Shown piece by piece: positions 22,423 to 33,720 of a stretch of DNA of 64,000 nt. The notes beneath the pieces are model-generated. The model did not search any database. It was not told the DNA's origin and worked only from the letters and a program-made list of their open reading frames with translations. Within the stretch, counting starts at the first letter, position 1; the number at the start of each line of letters is the position of its first letter. The stretch lies in NCBI RefSeq assembly GCF_000276665.1, contig NW_004955463.1:13247337-13311336 (forward strand). Reading direction: 5' to 3'. Source of the stretch: Chinchilla lanigera (Eukaryota > Chordata > Mammalia > Rodentia > Chinchillidae). The position numbers and the translations under genes are program-made.

Positions 22423-22725
22423 TGCTATAGTTTTGATCTGAAATGTTCCCCAGAGGCCCACATGTTCAGCTTTGATCCATGATTGGTGATTTGGGGAGAT
22501 GGGGGCCTGGTAGAGGCCTTCTGGTCACTGGAGGCATGCCCTTGAAGGAGACTATGAGACTTTGGTCTCCCCTTTCCTTTTATGGGGTGAAAAATTTGCT
22601 CTACAACACACTGCTGCCATCATGTGCTCCTCCCCTCACCCCAAACCAGAAGCCCCAAAGCAACAGGTCCACAGAATCATGGATTGAAACCTTTAAAGTT
22701 ATGGGCGAAATTAACCTTTTCCCTT
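22423..22725 (+). mobile_element. MaLR-like LTR, 3'-truncated
   Basis: Starts TGCTATAGTTTTGATCTGAA, with CACTGGAGGCATGCCCTTGA, GACTATGAGACTTTGGTC, CACAGAATCATGGATTGAAA. The same family as 51175-51528, but the terminal CTCAGGTATTTTG segment is missing. Confidence 0.65.
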
Positions 22726-23489
22726 AAAAGCTGAAGAGCTTGGGAATTTGTTATACCAGTGGAAAACTAGCTGTTACCATAGTGTTTACCTGGAAGGAAA
22801 AGCCAGAGAGGGTTGTCATAAAGGATTCAACAACTCTGAGGCCTGGTGAGTGGAGACCAGTCACTGCCAGTCAGAAGGTGTATCCCCTACCCCATCCAAG
22901 CCATTTATATGCACGGGCACACTAATTAGTTATAAGAGTCTTCAGGATGCATTTTTAGAACCAGCTGACAGAGCTAACTTTTTCCCTCATTGGGACAACC
23001 TGGATCTCCTCCAACTGCAGCAGAGACACTCCAAAACTCTCTTAGTACCTTGCAACCTCCCTCCTGCTTGAGTCTTACGGTGAGCTCAGGGGGCCTGCTA
23101 GATTAGGAGAAAAAGGCAGGACCCTCTTAAACTGCACCACAGAATAACCAGGACATCAATCAGGAGGGGACCCTGCCACTCCAAAACCCAGTAGGAGAGG
23201 ACCAGCTATGCACTCGTAAGGTACAGTGGCTGCAGAAAAACTCAGCCTGCTGGAAAGGAGGAAAACAGAGATGACCTTGCAGGTTCAGCTTAGAGACTGC
23301 TGATCTCACAAAGCAAAGGGATGTCATGAATAGCTCACTTCCCCTGAGCTTGGTCCACCCCTATATCCTCTGCCCATATGCAAAAAGTAGGAAACTCCTA
23401 TTCCTACACTGTGCCGCTGGATGACCAGCAACCTGTGATAAGAAGACACAATGAAAGAGACAGACCAAGGACCTACAGACAACAAATAA
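22726..23489. other. Unassigned interval
   Basis: No exon, RNA gene or repeat recognised. Confidence 0.35.
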
Positions 23490-23560
23490 TTAATGGCATT
23501 GAGCAGTGCCAGGCACTCTGCTAGACACACGGGAGGATCACAGTGTGTCTACGCAGAGAG
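23490..23560 (-). repeat. L2 fragment, antisense
   Basis: TGGCATTGAGCAGTGCCAGG and CACTCTGCTAGACACACGGG match the antisense L2 3' end. Confidence 0.45.
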
Positions 23561-25473
23561 GCAAACACCCACAGTCCATTGGCCAGGCTCACTGGCCTCC
23601 TCCCAGCCCAGGCCTGTCTTCCCTGGCTGCTGAGCACAGCCTCATGAGTCTGCTCCCATTTCGGGTGTGTGTTCCTGCCCAGATGGATGTCTGATCTTGT
23701 CATGGCCAGTGTTTTCTGCATAAGGGGATCTGGTACACTTTTATAGGAACCCAGTGGTTCCCTGGGGCCAGACTCTAATGCTGTCCAGATGCAGAAAAAC
23801 AGAAGGGCTATTCAAAAACAACCGAAATATCAACACACTTTGAAAGCGGTCTGTTAGCACTTGTCATAAGCACAATAAACAAAACAATGAAACCATCAGA
23901 AAGTACCGTGAGACAGTCAGACTTTAGGAACTTGGCTTTGATGACTTAGAAAAGCAAAGAGAGGGGACAGAACCAGTTCCCACTCGGGCAGAGGCTTGTT
24001 TGTTCTGCTTATCTGAAGTCAGAGCTAGGAATCCTCATCTTGATAAAAGCAAGCGCCTCAAAGTTTCTCCTTGGCAAGCGCAGTGTCTGGTCACAGTCAG
24101 TTTCTGTATGTGGCCCTAAAACAGCCATTTTGTGCTCCTCTGGTGTGTTGAAAGACCCTTGTTCTTCCTGTGTTTCTTCAACAAGCATGTGAGCTCAACA
24201 GACAGGACCATTTGCTGGAACCCTTACCTGGCTGGGCTGGAGCACATGAGACCCAGGCTGGTGGTAGGGGACACAGGATCCAGTTTCAGTCCCTCCTCAA
24301 CAGCTGAGTGACCTCTCCACTCTGCCAGAGGCCCAGCTGCTGAGGCGTTAGCTTTGCCTTGAGAGGAAGAGGCTGGAGAGGAGCACCAGCCATCCACTGG
24401 GTAGGCAGTGCATGCAGCCGTCCCATCTGAGTCGGAGAGCCGGGGTGGGTGCTGGCCCCCAGGTGAAATGAGGCCGCCTGCTCACCGCAGTCACTCAAGG
24501 TTATTTCCCACTGTCTCTGCAGCTCAGCTTTGCTTAATTCCCACAGTGGGTGCCGGCCAAGCATCTATCAAGTTACCTGCCAGTGATTTAAGTGAGCTTA
24601 TCCGTTTGGGTGCAGTTCTCCTGCATTTTGACTCTAAGTCAAGCAAAATAGGGGATTAACTGAAGAGGGGTGGGGGAGCCTCGCCTGGCTGTCTGATCTA
24701 GGAAGTGGGGGCCCTGGAGCCAATGTGACTGGTGCCAACAGTAAGGACCAGGAGGCGCAGACATGAGCTCCAGTGGGCTCTTTGGCCTTGTGACACAAGG
24801 CCACTTTTGCATCCCCTCCCCGGTACAGACCCCAGCTGGCCAGATTGCTGGCCCAGTGAGCAGGTCAATCTGAAGGCCCTTCTCTACTCTCCCTTTCTAA
24901 CTGAGGAAGGGAAAAGAACAGGGAAGGTAGATGCTAGAATGAAGGAGCTAGATATAGAGCAGGAACCCTCCCAACCCTCCCATCACCCCAGGCCTAGACA
25001 CTGCCACCTCCTCCCTCCCTGTAAAACTCATGAAGGACCTTGCCAGTACCTTCTGAACCCCACTGTTTCCCTGGAACGGAATGTTACTGATTTAGCAACA
25101 ATTGGTAAAAATTGATTAAACACCTGTAATGTGTATAGTCACTGCCCTTTCACTATTACAAACATCTGAACAAGTGGGAAGAAGCTTAGAACCAAAATCT
25201 CAACATCACCAGATGCCTTTCAACCTCCTGCAGATTAGCCTCAGTGCAGAGGTCCAGTCCTTACTATTTTCCCTACCAGGTGGAGACAGGAAGACAAGAG
25301 GCCAGGATGCAGTGACTCTGGCATCTTCCAGAGTGGCCACATTTCCACCTCCAACCCCCTGCAGTGTGAAGAGGATATGGACTTTTGGATCAAAGAAACC
25401 TGTAAGTCAAATCCCATCTTTAGCACAGACTACCTGCCACCCAGGAAGGCTAGTCCTCATTCCTGCTGGAAGG
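23561..25473. other. Unassigned interval
   Basis: Unique-looking. A short patch at 24520-24650 (GCTTTGCTTAATTCCC, ATCTATCAAGTTACCTG, GTGATTTAAGTGAGC) is repeat-free and may be constrained. No exon recognised. Confidence 0.3.
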
Positions 25474-25480
25474 ACTAAAA

Positions 25481-25672
25481 AATGCTGGGCAGGGTGATGC
25501 ACAACTGTGATCTTGGAAGCTGAGGCAGGAGGATCACAAGTTCAAGCCCAGCCTGGGCAATTTAAACAGTTCAGTAAGACCCTGTGTCAAAACTTTAAAA
25601 AAAAAAAAACGGGCTAGGGTTGTAGCTCAGTGCAAAGACCCTGGGTTCAGTCCCCAGTATCACAAAAAGGGT
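25481..25672 (+). mobile_element. B1-dID dimeric SINE
   Basis: Left half: GGGTGATGCACAACTGTGAT, AAGCTGAGGCAGGAGGATCA, GACCCTGTGTCAAAACTTT and an A run. Right half: GGGCTAGGGTTGTAGCTCAG (A box), then GGTTCAGTCCCCAGTATCAC (B box). The ACTAAAA at 25474-25480 and 25673-25679 is a plausible target duplication. The ID half lacks part of the tRNA-like middle. Confidence 0.85.
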
Positions 25673-25799
25673 ACTAAAACAGATCATGCTTAACAAACAC
25701 CAGTGCCAACCCAGCTAGCAGTATGTAAATATTAGCTGCTTTATTCTCATCTCTATCCATACATCGCTGCTCATCAATAATCAATCAAATAATAACCAA

Positions 25800-25935
25800 T
25801 CAGCAACTATTTACTGTATGCAAATTAAGTGCCCAACACAACAGGAATTCAAGGGTTACAGATAAATAAGCCAAGCTTCACCAAGGCTCCTAAAATCATG
25901 AAGAAGATGAGCAGATCATTCAAACAGTGAGAAAA
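25800..25935 (-). repeat. L2 fragment, antisense
   Basis: AGCAACTATTTACTGTATGC, CAACACAACAGGAATTCAAG and GGTTACAGATAAATAAGCC follow the antisense L2 end. Confidence 0.45.
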
Positions 25936-25994
25936 CAAAGCTTCTATACAGAAACAAAGTAACATTCCCAGAGGGAGCAGACCAGGCTTCCCAA

Positions 25995-26190
25995 AGTCCT
26001 CTGTTCCAGACTGCTGCTGACTAGCTCCGTAACTTTGACCCATTACTTACCCCCTCGGGGTCATCTGTAAAATTAGGAAAATAGCATCTATCTCATAGCC
26101 TGTAGTAAGGATTAAATTATACCTTTATCAGATGTGTAACCTCATATGTGAAGTGTGGATAATGACTGACCTGCCTTGTAGGGATGTTCT
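25995..26190 (+). repeat. MIR SINE
   Basis: ACTAGCTCCGTAACTTTGAC, CATTACTTACCCCCTCGGGG, TCATCTGTAAAATTAGGAAA and TCTCATAGCCTGTAGTAAGG give the full sense MIR order. Confidence 0.8.
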
Positions 26191-26264
26191 ACACACTAAA
26201 TTTGTTCATACATACAGCAGAAGTTTTCCAGATGGGGTTATACAAATGTTACCTAACATTACCC

Positions 26265-26390
26265 TCTAGAAGGCAAAGGAAGGGAGGACTTGGGTCTGTT
26301 TTATGCACAGATACATTCCCAGTAGTACAAGGCCTGGCACATAGTTCCTAACTCTCAGCTCAGTGAGTGAGTTGCTGAGCAAATGTTGTA
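26265..26390 (+). repeat. L2 3' end
   Basis: CTAGAAGGCAAAGGAAGG, TACATTCCCAGTAGTACAAG, GCCTGGCACATAGTTCC and GAGTTGCTGAGCAAATG follow the sense L2 terminus. Confidence 0.55.
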
Positions 26391-28162
26391 GCGAGACAGC
26401 ACAGGGGCCGATTCTGTTCCAAAGGATTCCTGGAGGAGGCAGTGCAGAGGTTAAGAGGAGTTCTGTGTGCTGAGGAGGTGGGAAGTGCAAGCCTGCAGAG
26501 GAAACAGTGGAGGAGAGACACCAGGCAGGGTACCACAAGAAGCAAGCCTTGGGTGGTCCAGTGTGCTAGACAGGAAGCTCAGCGTGGCTATCCAGACAGG
26601 CAGGAGATGAAAGCTCTTCCAGTCCACCCAGTGACTGACCACAGTGCGACCATACACAGCCTGAAAACCATCCTCAGGATGTGTGAGCACTGGACAAAAA
26701 CAACCTCCACAACCCCTCCCAAGGCCCCCAGCTCACTGGGCCTGAGCCAAGAGAGCACCAGAAACAGCATTTCCCAGGAGCTCTCTGGCAGGGACATCCC
26801 ATCACACAGGGCCCTGCCCCATCTGCCAGCAAGATTTCCAGCCCACTCAGAGGACCAGGCACTGGAGCTGGAGCCAGTGAACTCTGACCCCATCAATCCA
26901 GGCAGGGGCTGGGGAAACATTTACATCTTCAAAGGTCCTGGTAAATGTTAGCCAGCAGCCTCCTCCCAACCCCATCCCTCACCTCCTCCCACTTTGGGCC
27001 ACAAGGGGTCAGGGACTAGGTCACACCTGGCCAAACCCAGCCCAGGCCCAGTTCTGCCCAGCAGGTCACCCGGAGTCTCCCTACTCACACCCAGCTGTGG
27101 TCCTTCCCCGCCCCGCACAATAGGCCCAGAGCCCTGAGGAAGACCCAGGACAGCTTCGAAAGGGCCTTTAGAGGAATGCAGGCTGGGGTCAGCCACTCAG
27201 CAACAGCCCTGGGTTCTGGATTAGGGTGGAGAGCGGGATCCTAGCCCAGGGTCAGCCTAGGATTGCATAGATCAAGCAGGTCTCAGTGACCTCTCAGTGA
27301 CCCTGATAAGCTCCAGTCCTCCCTCTGATCTCCTGGAGGCAGGGAGGCCTGTTAACTTTTACCAGCCTCTTTGACATGTCATGCTAATAAGAACCCAGGA
27401 GGGAGTTCATGCAAGTGTCAGGGCCCCGGCAGGCAGCACTCAGAGCTGGCCACCTCAGCTCCGCCTGACAGCCCCCAGCCAGGGGCACAAGGAGCAGGAC
27501 TCCAGACCCAGGAAAGCAAAAGAGAAGCCAGGGCTCTGGGGACCTGCCACCACCCTGGCCACTGGCTTCCGTCCCAACTCAGATTTCAACCTTCCCCTGC
27601 AGATGGCTCCCGGGACGCAGAGCCTAAGTTCACAGCCCTGCCGTCTACAGATGAGCAAGGTAGGGCAAGGCCTCTGAGGGGCAGAGGCAGGACGGGAACT
27701 CAGCGACCGGTGGCTCTGAGCTACCACCGCCAAGCTGTGCTCCTCTGGGGCTGTGACCCAGCCAGTGCTGCTCAAATGCACTAGGACTGAATGAAGACTG
27801 GTGGCCTTGTCCTGCTGAGAAGCTCTGCCCTGACCTGCCCACCTGCATCCTGCTCCTTTCTTTCCAGGGCTGAGAATGGGACCCACAGCCTGGTATGTGC
27901 CAGGCAAAGCTCCACCGCTGAGCAACAGTCCACGCCCCACCCTGCTCTTGAGCCAAGTTCTCCCACTGGCTCCTGCCAGAAGGGAAGCAGGCCCAGGCCT
28001 GGACTATGGCCTCAGCTGTACTAATAATGAGCTGTGTCGGGGGGGATTATTTAATCCTGCTGTGCCTCAGTTTCCCTGCTTGCAAAATAAGAGTAGGGAG
28101 AAGGTATCTAAGATCCCTTCATGTTCTGCATCCTGATTTGAAAGTTTCTCTGCCTCTGGGTA

Positions 28163-28163
<1 letters not shown>
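26391..28163. other. GC-rich unassigned interval
   Basis: Long open frames on both strands (for example 26442-26951 plus and 27455-27940 minus) have no recognisable domain. A weak antisense MIR may lie near 27620-27725 (CTACAGATGAGCAAGGTAGG). No exon supported. Confidence 0.3.

Positions 28164-28196
<33 letters not shown>
28164..28196 (+). repeat. (AC)n microsatellite
   Basis: Uninterrupted AC dinucleotide tract of about 32 bases. Confidence 0.95.
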
Positions 28197-28198
<2 letters not shown>

Positions 28199-28769
28199 CA
28201 TCCTCTGCTCAAACACCTACCGGATTCTTCTGCTCTTACCACAGAACTTTATAGCCAGAGAACAGTATCCAACCTAATCCCTTTATTTAAAAACAAAAAA
28301 ACGAGATAGCTGGAATCCAGAAACAGGACTTAGCTATGTGACCAGTGTGCTCAAGGTCACAGCCAGGCCTGGTTCGCAGGTTTCCTGCCTGCACCCTGCT
28401 CTTTGAGCCTCCCCAGCTCTGCCTTAGTCCCCAGGGAACCCCCTTCCAGACAGGTACAGACCACACCCTTCCCTGGCCTGCAAGGCCTATCTGCCGCTGG
28501 TCTGCTTCTCCTGCCCCTCGAAAACCCTGCTCGCTCACTCTTTCACCAGACTCACTCACCCTCCCCAGCAGCTCCCCAGCCCCACCCAGGAGGAACTCTT
28601 CACCCCAAGCTCCCCAAAAGCTTCCTCCCATACACTCTTGCCTGCACCTCACTCTGCCTTCTCCAGGTCAGGAGCTCACCTCACCTCTTCCTTCCTCTGG
28701 GATCTATGCTGCTCCCCCTACCCACACTGCTCCTGACATGCTGTGCACAGCATGCTGTGTTAGCTTAGT

Positions 28770-28910
28770 CATTGTAGAAACTGAATTCTGGCCCCACCAC
28801 TTACAGGCTCCAACCTAACTTCCTATACCTCAGTTTCCTCTTAAGGAAAGTGGGATAACAGGAGTTCTACCTCTGCCAGTTACTGTTAGGATTGCCTCAG
28901 AGAATACAGG
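28770..28910 (+). repeat. MIR SINE
   Basis: GAATTCTGGCCCCACCACTT, ACCTCAGTTTCCTCTTAAGG and AGGATTGCCTCAGAGAATAC follow the sense MIR order. Confidence 0.65.
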
Positions 28911-28939
28911 TTATTACTCCAGAAGGTGCGCAGAGCATA

Positions 28940-28941
<2 letters not shown>

Positions 28942-28985
<44 letters not shown>
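28942..28985 (+). repeat. (GT)n microsatellite
   Basis: Uninterrupted GT tract of about 43 bases. Confidence 0.97.
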
Positions 28986-28987
<2 letters not shown>

Positions 28988-29050
28988 CTCTATGTATATA
29001 TTCTTCCCCGCTGCTATACAAATTTCTCTGAGATAATAACATATTTTCTT

Positions 29051-29255
29051 TCTCTTTTCTGGCACTGAAGATTGAACCCAGGGCCTTGTGCAAGCAAAGC
29101 AAGTATTCTAGTACTGAACTATATCCCCAGCCTTGTTTTCTCAAACTTTATTTTGAGGCAGAGTCTCACCAAGTGGCCCAGGCTGGCCTCAAACTTGCAA
29201 TTCTCCTGCCTCAACCCTCCAAGTTGCTGTCATTACTGGAATGTGTCATGCATGG
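29051..29255 (-). mobile_element. B1-dID dimeric SINE, antisense
   Basis: The plus strand shows first the ID half reversed (GATTGAACCCAGGGCCTTGT, CTGAACTATATCCCCAGCC), then the B1 half reversed (GCAGAGTCTCACCAAGTGGC, CAGGCTGGCCTCAAACTTGC, CATTACTGGAATGTGTCA). Confidence 0.88.
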
Positions 29256-29610
29256 CAAAAAATGTATTTGGCTACCTTTGAGAACAGTGCTGATGTGGGC
29301 CAAGGGGCAATCAACAGTGTAAGAGCCCTACTCTCAGGGGCAACTCAACATCAGGATGAACTTGTCTTATGATCAGAATGCTGCCCATCAGCATGATGGC
29401 AAGACCTAGAAAGAGCACACTTTTGCCCACCCAGGTGTCCCCCAAACCGTGAAGATCCCCCTACACTTCTAAATGCTCCTTCCATCTCCCACCACCAAGA
29501 GAGTCCCTTAAATTCCTCTGAGTCACCTGCCCTAATGGGTACCCAGCCCAGCCTCCTCCTGCTCCCTACTGCAGGCAAAGGGCTTGTGGGTTAGGGTTGA
29601 TTGATGATGA

Positions 29611-29643
29611 CACTGACCTGCCACTGACCTGCCACTGACCCTC
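29611..29643 (+). repeat. Short 11-bp tandem repeat
   Basis: Two exact copies of CACTGACCTGC and one variant copy in a row. Confidence 0.85.
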
Positions 29644-29859
29644 CAACCTGGGTCCTGCTGCTGCCCATGGGCATCCAGCACAGCAATCTGCACTGCTGTT
29701 TGAAATGCTGCCTTGTGCCCCTCCCCCGCCCCCCCAGCTGCTGGTTTTCCTCATGTGGGAAATGTAATCTTTGATGTGCACCCTACCGGGGCCTCTCCAG
29801 ATGTCTGGATCCTGGCACCTCTGCCTACAACATCCTGACCAGACTTCATATGGCTCAGG

Positions 29860-29950
29860 GCATGAGGCTAGGCAGTTCTGGGTTCAAATCCTGATTTCAC
29901 CACTGAACAGCTCTCCTGGTCTCTGAACCTCAGTGAACCATAGGGAAGAC
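29860..29950 (+). repeat. MIR SINE fragment
   Basis: GCAGTTCTGGGTTCAAATCC, TGATTTCACCACTGAACAGC and TCTCTGAACCTCAGTGAACC follow the MIR 5' half. Confidence 0.65.
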
Positions 29951-30102
29951 CAAATTTGGTAACACGTGACCTTTTCAGCAACATTGGGGCATTCTATTAC
30001 TCAACATATGAGAGCCAGGAGGAGGAGGAAGAGGAGGATTGTAATGCTGTGATAGCAGAGACACATGTATGGGAAGACCAACTGTGACTCTACTGTACCA
30101 TC

Positions 30103-30287
30103 TCCTTTTTATGTGCAGGTACTGAGGACTGAAGCCAGGGTCTTCACACTGAACTACATCCCTAACCTGTTTTATTCTGAGAAATAATCTCGCTGTCACT
30201 AAGTTTCCCAAGCTGGGCTCAAACTTGCAATCCTTCTGCTTCAGCCTCCCAGAGTGCTGGAATTACAAGTGTGAGCCAGCACTACCC
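30103..30287 (-). mobile_element. B1-dID dimeric SINE, antisense
   Basis: Reversed ID half (GGTACTGAGGACTGAAGCCA, CTGAACTACATCCCTAACC) followed by the reversed B1 half (CTAAGTTTCCCAAGCTGGGC, GCTTCAGCCTCCCAGAGTGC, GGAATTACAAGTGTGAGCCA). More diverged than the copy at 29051. Confidence 0.85.
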
Positions 30288-30349
30288 CTTCTTCTTACAC
30301 CCTCCTTAACCTTCATTCCCCAGAATGGTGACATCCTAAACGTCTTCCT

Positions 30350-30493
30350 CCTCTCTGTGTGTCTGTCTTTCTGTCACTCTCTGTCTCTCTATCTCTCTCT
30401 GTCTCTTTCTGTCTCTCTGTCTCTGTCTCTCTGTCTCTATCTCTATCTCTGTCTCTCTGTCTGTCTCTGTCTCTGTCTCTCTCTGTCTCTCTG

Positions 30494-30545
<52 letters not shown>
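30350..30545 (+). repeat. Polypyrimidine (CTGT/CT)n tract
   Basis: About 195 bases built almost only of TCTG, TCTC and TCTA units, ending in pure CT. All open frames in it are low-complexity artefacts. Confidence 0.95.
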
Positions 30546-30547
<2 letters not shown>

Positions 30548-31124
30548 GTGCATGCGAGCACATACACACATAATTATCATCATCCTATCCACAGCTTTTC
30601 ATTTAACTTCTTCCCAGAGACACCCTTGCCCCATGCAGCTGTCTCCCTCTCCCTCCTCAGCATCACTGGCCAGCCAATGGGATGATCAGGGTATTTGCTG
30701 AATTGAGTCAGGTCCCCCACAGCTGAGCTGCCAAAGACTTGCTCTCCTTGTGAAAGAATGTTTTCCACTAAACCACTGAGCATTTCCCATGCACTAATTT
30801 TAAAACCACATATTTACTAATTTTCTTCAGTTTATTTTGCCTAGTCCTCAGAAACTATTTGGTTGAAGTGACTTCCTGAAACCAACCATCAGTGTTCAAC
30901 TGGAGCTCTCAAGCCCTGTGGGCAAGTGGTGGCTCTAGCCCACCACCATCATGGAGCAGAGAGCAGACCAAGGCACAGTTTGGGGGGTAGGGGAGAATAA
31001 GTATTGGGTTTGACAGAAAGAAGTTTTGGTCTCCTTCAGGGTCCCAGCCTCACTTCACAGGCAACATGTCCCCTCCCCAGTATAACCTCCTTGTCCTTCC
31101 TTCCCCAGGTGATATCTCAAATAG

Positions 31125-31260
31125 TCTCTCCCTTCCTCTTTCTCTCTTTCTCTTCCTTCCCCCTCCCTCCATCCATCCCTCTAATTTCTCCCTCTCTTTA
31201 TTCTCCTTTTTCCTCCCTCTCTTCCTTCTCTTCCTTTTCCTCCTTCTCTTCTTCCCCACT
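31125..31260 (+). repeat. Polypyrimidine tract
   Basis: CCTCTTTCTCTCTTTCTCTT and similar C/T units for about 135 bases with few purines. Confidence 0.9.
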
Positions 31261-31779
31261 TCCATTTGCCTGCTCTCAGAAGTCTCACTCATGGGAACTT
31301 TAGTGACATCAAAAAATAGACTTGCTACTCCATAGACTCTTGCTGTAAGGGAATGATGAGGTCAGTGAGGGTCCAGGAAAAAAGAAAACTGCATGGCAAG
31401 AATGAGATAACCCTATACAAGAATGTCAGCAAGCCCCTCTGGAAAACAGCCCACCTGGGAGGGCAGTGGTGAGGGGTGAGGGTTTGCTAGGCCTCGAGTC
31501 CAGGAAGCTCGCTGGACAAAGAGATTTTCCCTGAAAAAAAAAAACCATTGATGTGGATACATCTCCCCTCTCTGTTCTCATATCCCAGGATGTCCAGAGC
31601 AAGGGACAATGGGGGGCACACTAGTGAGAAAGATGGAGAGGGGGTGTTTAAGAACTGAAACATTGCTGAGCCCCAGAAGGACTCTCTGTTCTCCCTGGAG
31701 CAAATGAGCGGAGAGAGAGGGAAGGGGTGGCAGAGCGTTCGGAGTGGAGGGAGTCGCTGAGTTAGATTACAGGGGCCTG
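31261..31779. other. Unassigned interval
   Basis: Mixed composition, one nine-base A run near 31533. No exon or repeat recognised. Confidence 0.35.
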
Positions 31780-32260
31780 GGAGGGATGATTAACAGCCCT
31801 CATGGTTTTCTGCTTCACAGCCATTACTCACTGCAAACCTGGGGCTTCTCGGTTACATAGCCCAGCACAGGCCGCCCATTTTTTCCATTGACTGAAAACA
31901 CATTCTGACTGAAAACAAACTTTGGATCCCCGAGGCTTGGCAGGCCCTGGGTCCTTCTCCATATTTAATCAACGGGAAGCTAAACACTTTCAATCTGCGA
32001 TGGCTCATTTGGACGGGGTCTCAGGGCTTTCGCTTGGTGCCAGATATAATAACTCTCCTCTCTCTTTTCTAAGGCCTATTTTATAATTTTGCTGTTTTTC
32101 AATGTCAAGCCCATCTTTTGAAGAATTTTTATTGGATTTCCTGCTAGACTTCAACGAGGATTTTTCTTGCTTTGGCAGAAATATCAAGCAGAACAGGGGA
32201 AAAACTCAATCATCGTCTAGGAAAGTCATGATGGCGCGTGCGTGGAGGGGGCCTTTGTCT
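31780..32260. promoter_or_regulatory. Candidate conserved non-coding block
   Basis: Repeat-free block with ATGATTAACAGC, TTTCCATTGACTGAAAACA, ATATTTAATCAACGGGAAGC, ATCTGCGATGGCTCATTTGG and TTTTATTGGATTTCC. Its CpGs and sharp loss of repeats suggest constraint. Inference only. Confidence 0.3.
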
Positions 32261-33039
32261 GTTTGCACACAAGCAGGTTTCTAGAAGGCTGGAGCCCAGC
32301 TTACAGCTTCCAGGGCCTCTCTGACTTCTGATTCAGGGCTGGAAACTGACAAGGCAGGGAGGGTGCTATAGGAAGAAGAGGAAGTCAGAGCAGGATGAGG
32401 AGAAAGAGGCTGGGGTGAATGGGGCTCTGCGCAAACTCCGGACACCAACTGTGGCACCGTGGACACGCCTGTTGCGTGCCTGTTCTTGGAACTATGGGAT
32501 AATGAGGGGCAGGGAAATGGCCCTGCAGCAGGCAGTGTAACCCCTCAGAGCTGGTGGAACCCCAAGACTAATCAAGTGGGCCACACACCTCGGGCTCCCC
32601 TTTTACTACCCATAGCCACATTCTGTGCCTGCTCCAGGCAACATTCAGATCTTTAATTTTTCCTCACAGAGATTATTCCCCAGGGGAAGCAGCTTGCCAG
32701 TGAGTGACAGCTTTTGTTTGCTCATGTTTTCCTCTCCTCTGAAAGTCAACTTCCAGAATATACCAGAATGTTCTTTCTCATTTGACTTTCTTTTCTTCTT
32801 CTTTTTAATGTTTTGGGGGGAACTGCAGTTTCTACAGAGTATTTTATTCAGAGAAGAGAAATGGTTCTTTATCCAGAGGTGAGAGGAGAGAGAGTCTTTG
32901 ATACTTTCTTTTTCTGTTTCAACTTTCTGTTTTACTATTTTACCTTTTATGTGAAGATGTTATGTGTAAATATGCCCCACTCCTCACTGGCCACTTCATA
33001 CCTACCACTATTAGCTTCACAAGGTACAGAACATTTTCA
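32261..33039. other. Unassigned interval
   Basis: T-rich at 32780-32945. No exon or repeat family recognised. Confidence 0.35.
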
Positions 33040-33230
33040 CAGGTCCACTCATCTCTTTTATTCCCACAGTAGCCCCTGGAGATAGACAAGGTAGGAAGTG
33101 GAGTCACCAATTTAGACATGAGCAAAGAACACGCACCTCAAGTGACCTACCTGCCCAAGTCTTGTGGGCAGTAAGTGGCCAAATCCAGGTAGAACCAAGT
33201 TCAGCACTGGTTTCTACTGTGCTACAAAAT
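33040..33230 (-). repeat. MIR SINE, antisense
   Basis: TTTATTCCCACAGTAGCCCC, TTAGACATGAGCAAAGAACA, GTGACCTACCTGCCCAAGTC and AGTTCAGCACTGG follow the antisense MIR layout. Confidence 0.6.
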
Positions 33231-33379
33231 GTTTTTGCTGTAGAAAGCTTCTCAGCCCCTTTAATAAGAGCCCTCCCTGTGCTCAGGAGAGCTCTCAGAA
33301 ACAATGAGAGTGAAATACTGGGGTGATCCTTACCATGTCCACAAACTGCAGCAGAGCAATTTACAAGAATCTTCTGGGG

Positions 33380-33484
33380 GTTGGGGGGCTGGGGATTTAG
33401 CTCAGCGGCAAAGCGCCTGCCTGGCAAGCGCAAGGTCGTGAGTTCGGTTCCCGGTACCGGAGAAAAACCAAAAAAAAAAAAAAA
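33380..33484 (+). mobile_element. Young ID SINE with perfect target duplication
   Basis: The tRNA-Ala-like body GGGGCTGGGGATTTAGCTCA, AGCGCCTGCCTGGCAAGCGC and GAGTTCGGTTCCCGGTACC keeps both pol III promoter boxes: A box TAGCTCAGCGG and B box GTTCGGTTCCC. It ends in AAAAACC plus a pure A tail. The 15-bp sequence AAGAATCTTCTGGGG flanks it perfectly at 33365-33379 and 33485-33499, so it is a recent insertion. Confidence 0.95.
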
Positions 33485-33559
33485 AAGAATCTTCTGGGGC
33501 ATCTAAACCCCTCTTGTCCCTTCAACTTCCAGTGGGGAAAAGGGCATCTATAGATCTGG

Positions 33560-33720
33560 TAAAGCAAAGTACCTGTGGAATACCCACTCAGGGCCAAAAA
33601 TATTGTAGGATTTTATACTAGGAAAAGATACTGCCCCCGTTCTTCAGGAGGTCACAGTCCAGGTACAGAGGTAAGACAAATGAATGGAAAGCCCTAGGAC
33701 ATTATAACTGTGAAGGACCT
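33560..33720 (-). repeat. L2 fragment, antisense
   Basis: GTGGAATACCCACTCAGGGC, AAGATACTGCCCCCGTTCTT, CAGGAGGTCACAGTCCAGGT resemble the antisense L2 end. Confidence 0.5.

Noticed and set aside
26442..26951. 169-codon open frame, plus strand
   Set aside because: No family similarity seen, overlapping frames on the other strand of similar length, and no splice or promoter context to support it.
28164..28985. AC tract and GT tract that are complementary and about 750 bases apart
   Set aside because: Considered as a hairpin-forming pair; both are ordinary independent microsatellites.
30225..30701. 158-codon serine/leucine-rich frame and the Arg/Glu-rich frame opposite it
   Set aside because: Translations of a polypyrimidine simple repeat fused to SINE sequence.
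33380..33466. Possible tRNA-Ala gene
   Set aside because: The tRNA-like body, A tail and target duplications identify an ID SINE, not a tRNA gene.
33104..33502. 132-codon minus-strand frame
   Set aside because: Its N-terminal third is translated antisense ID SINE and its remainder is old MIR and unassigned sequence.
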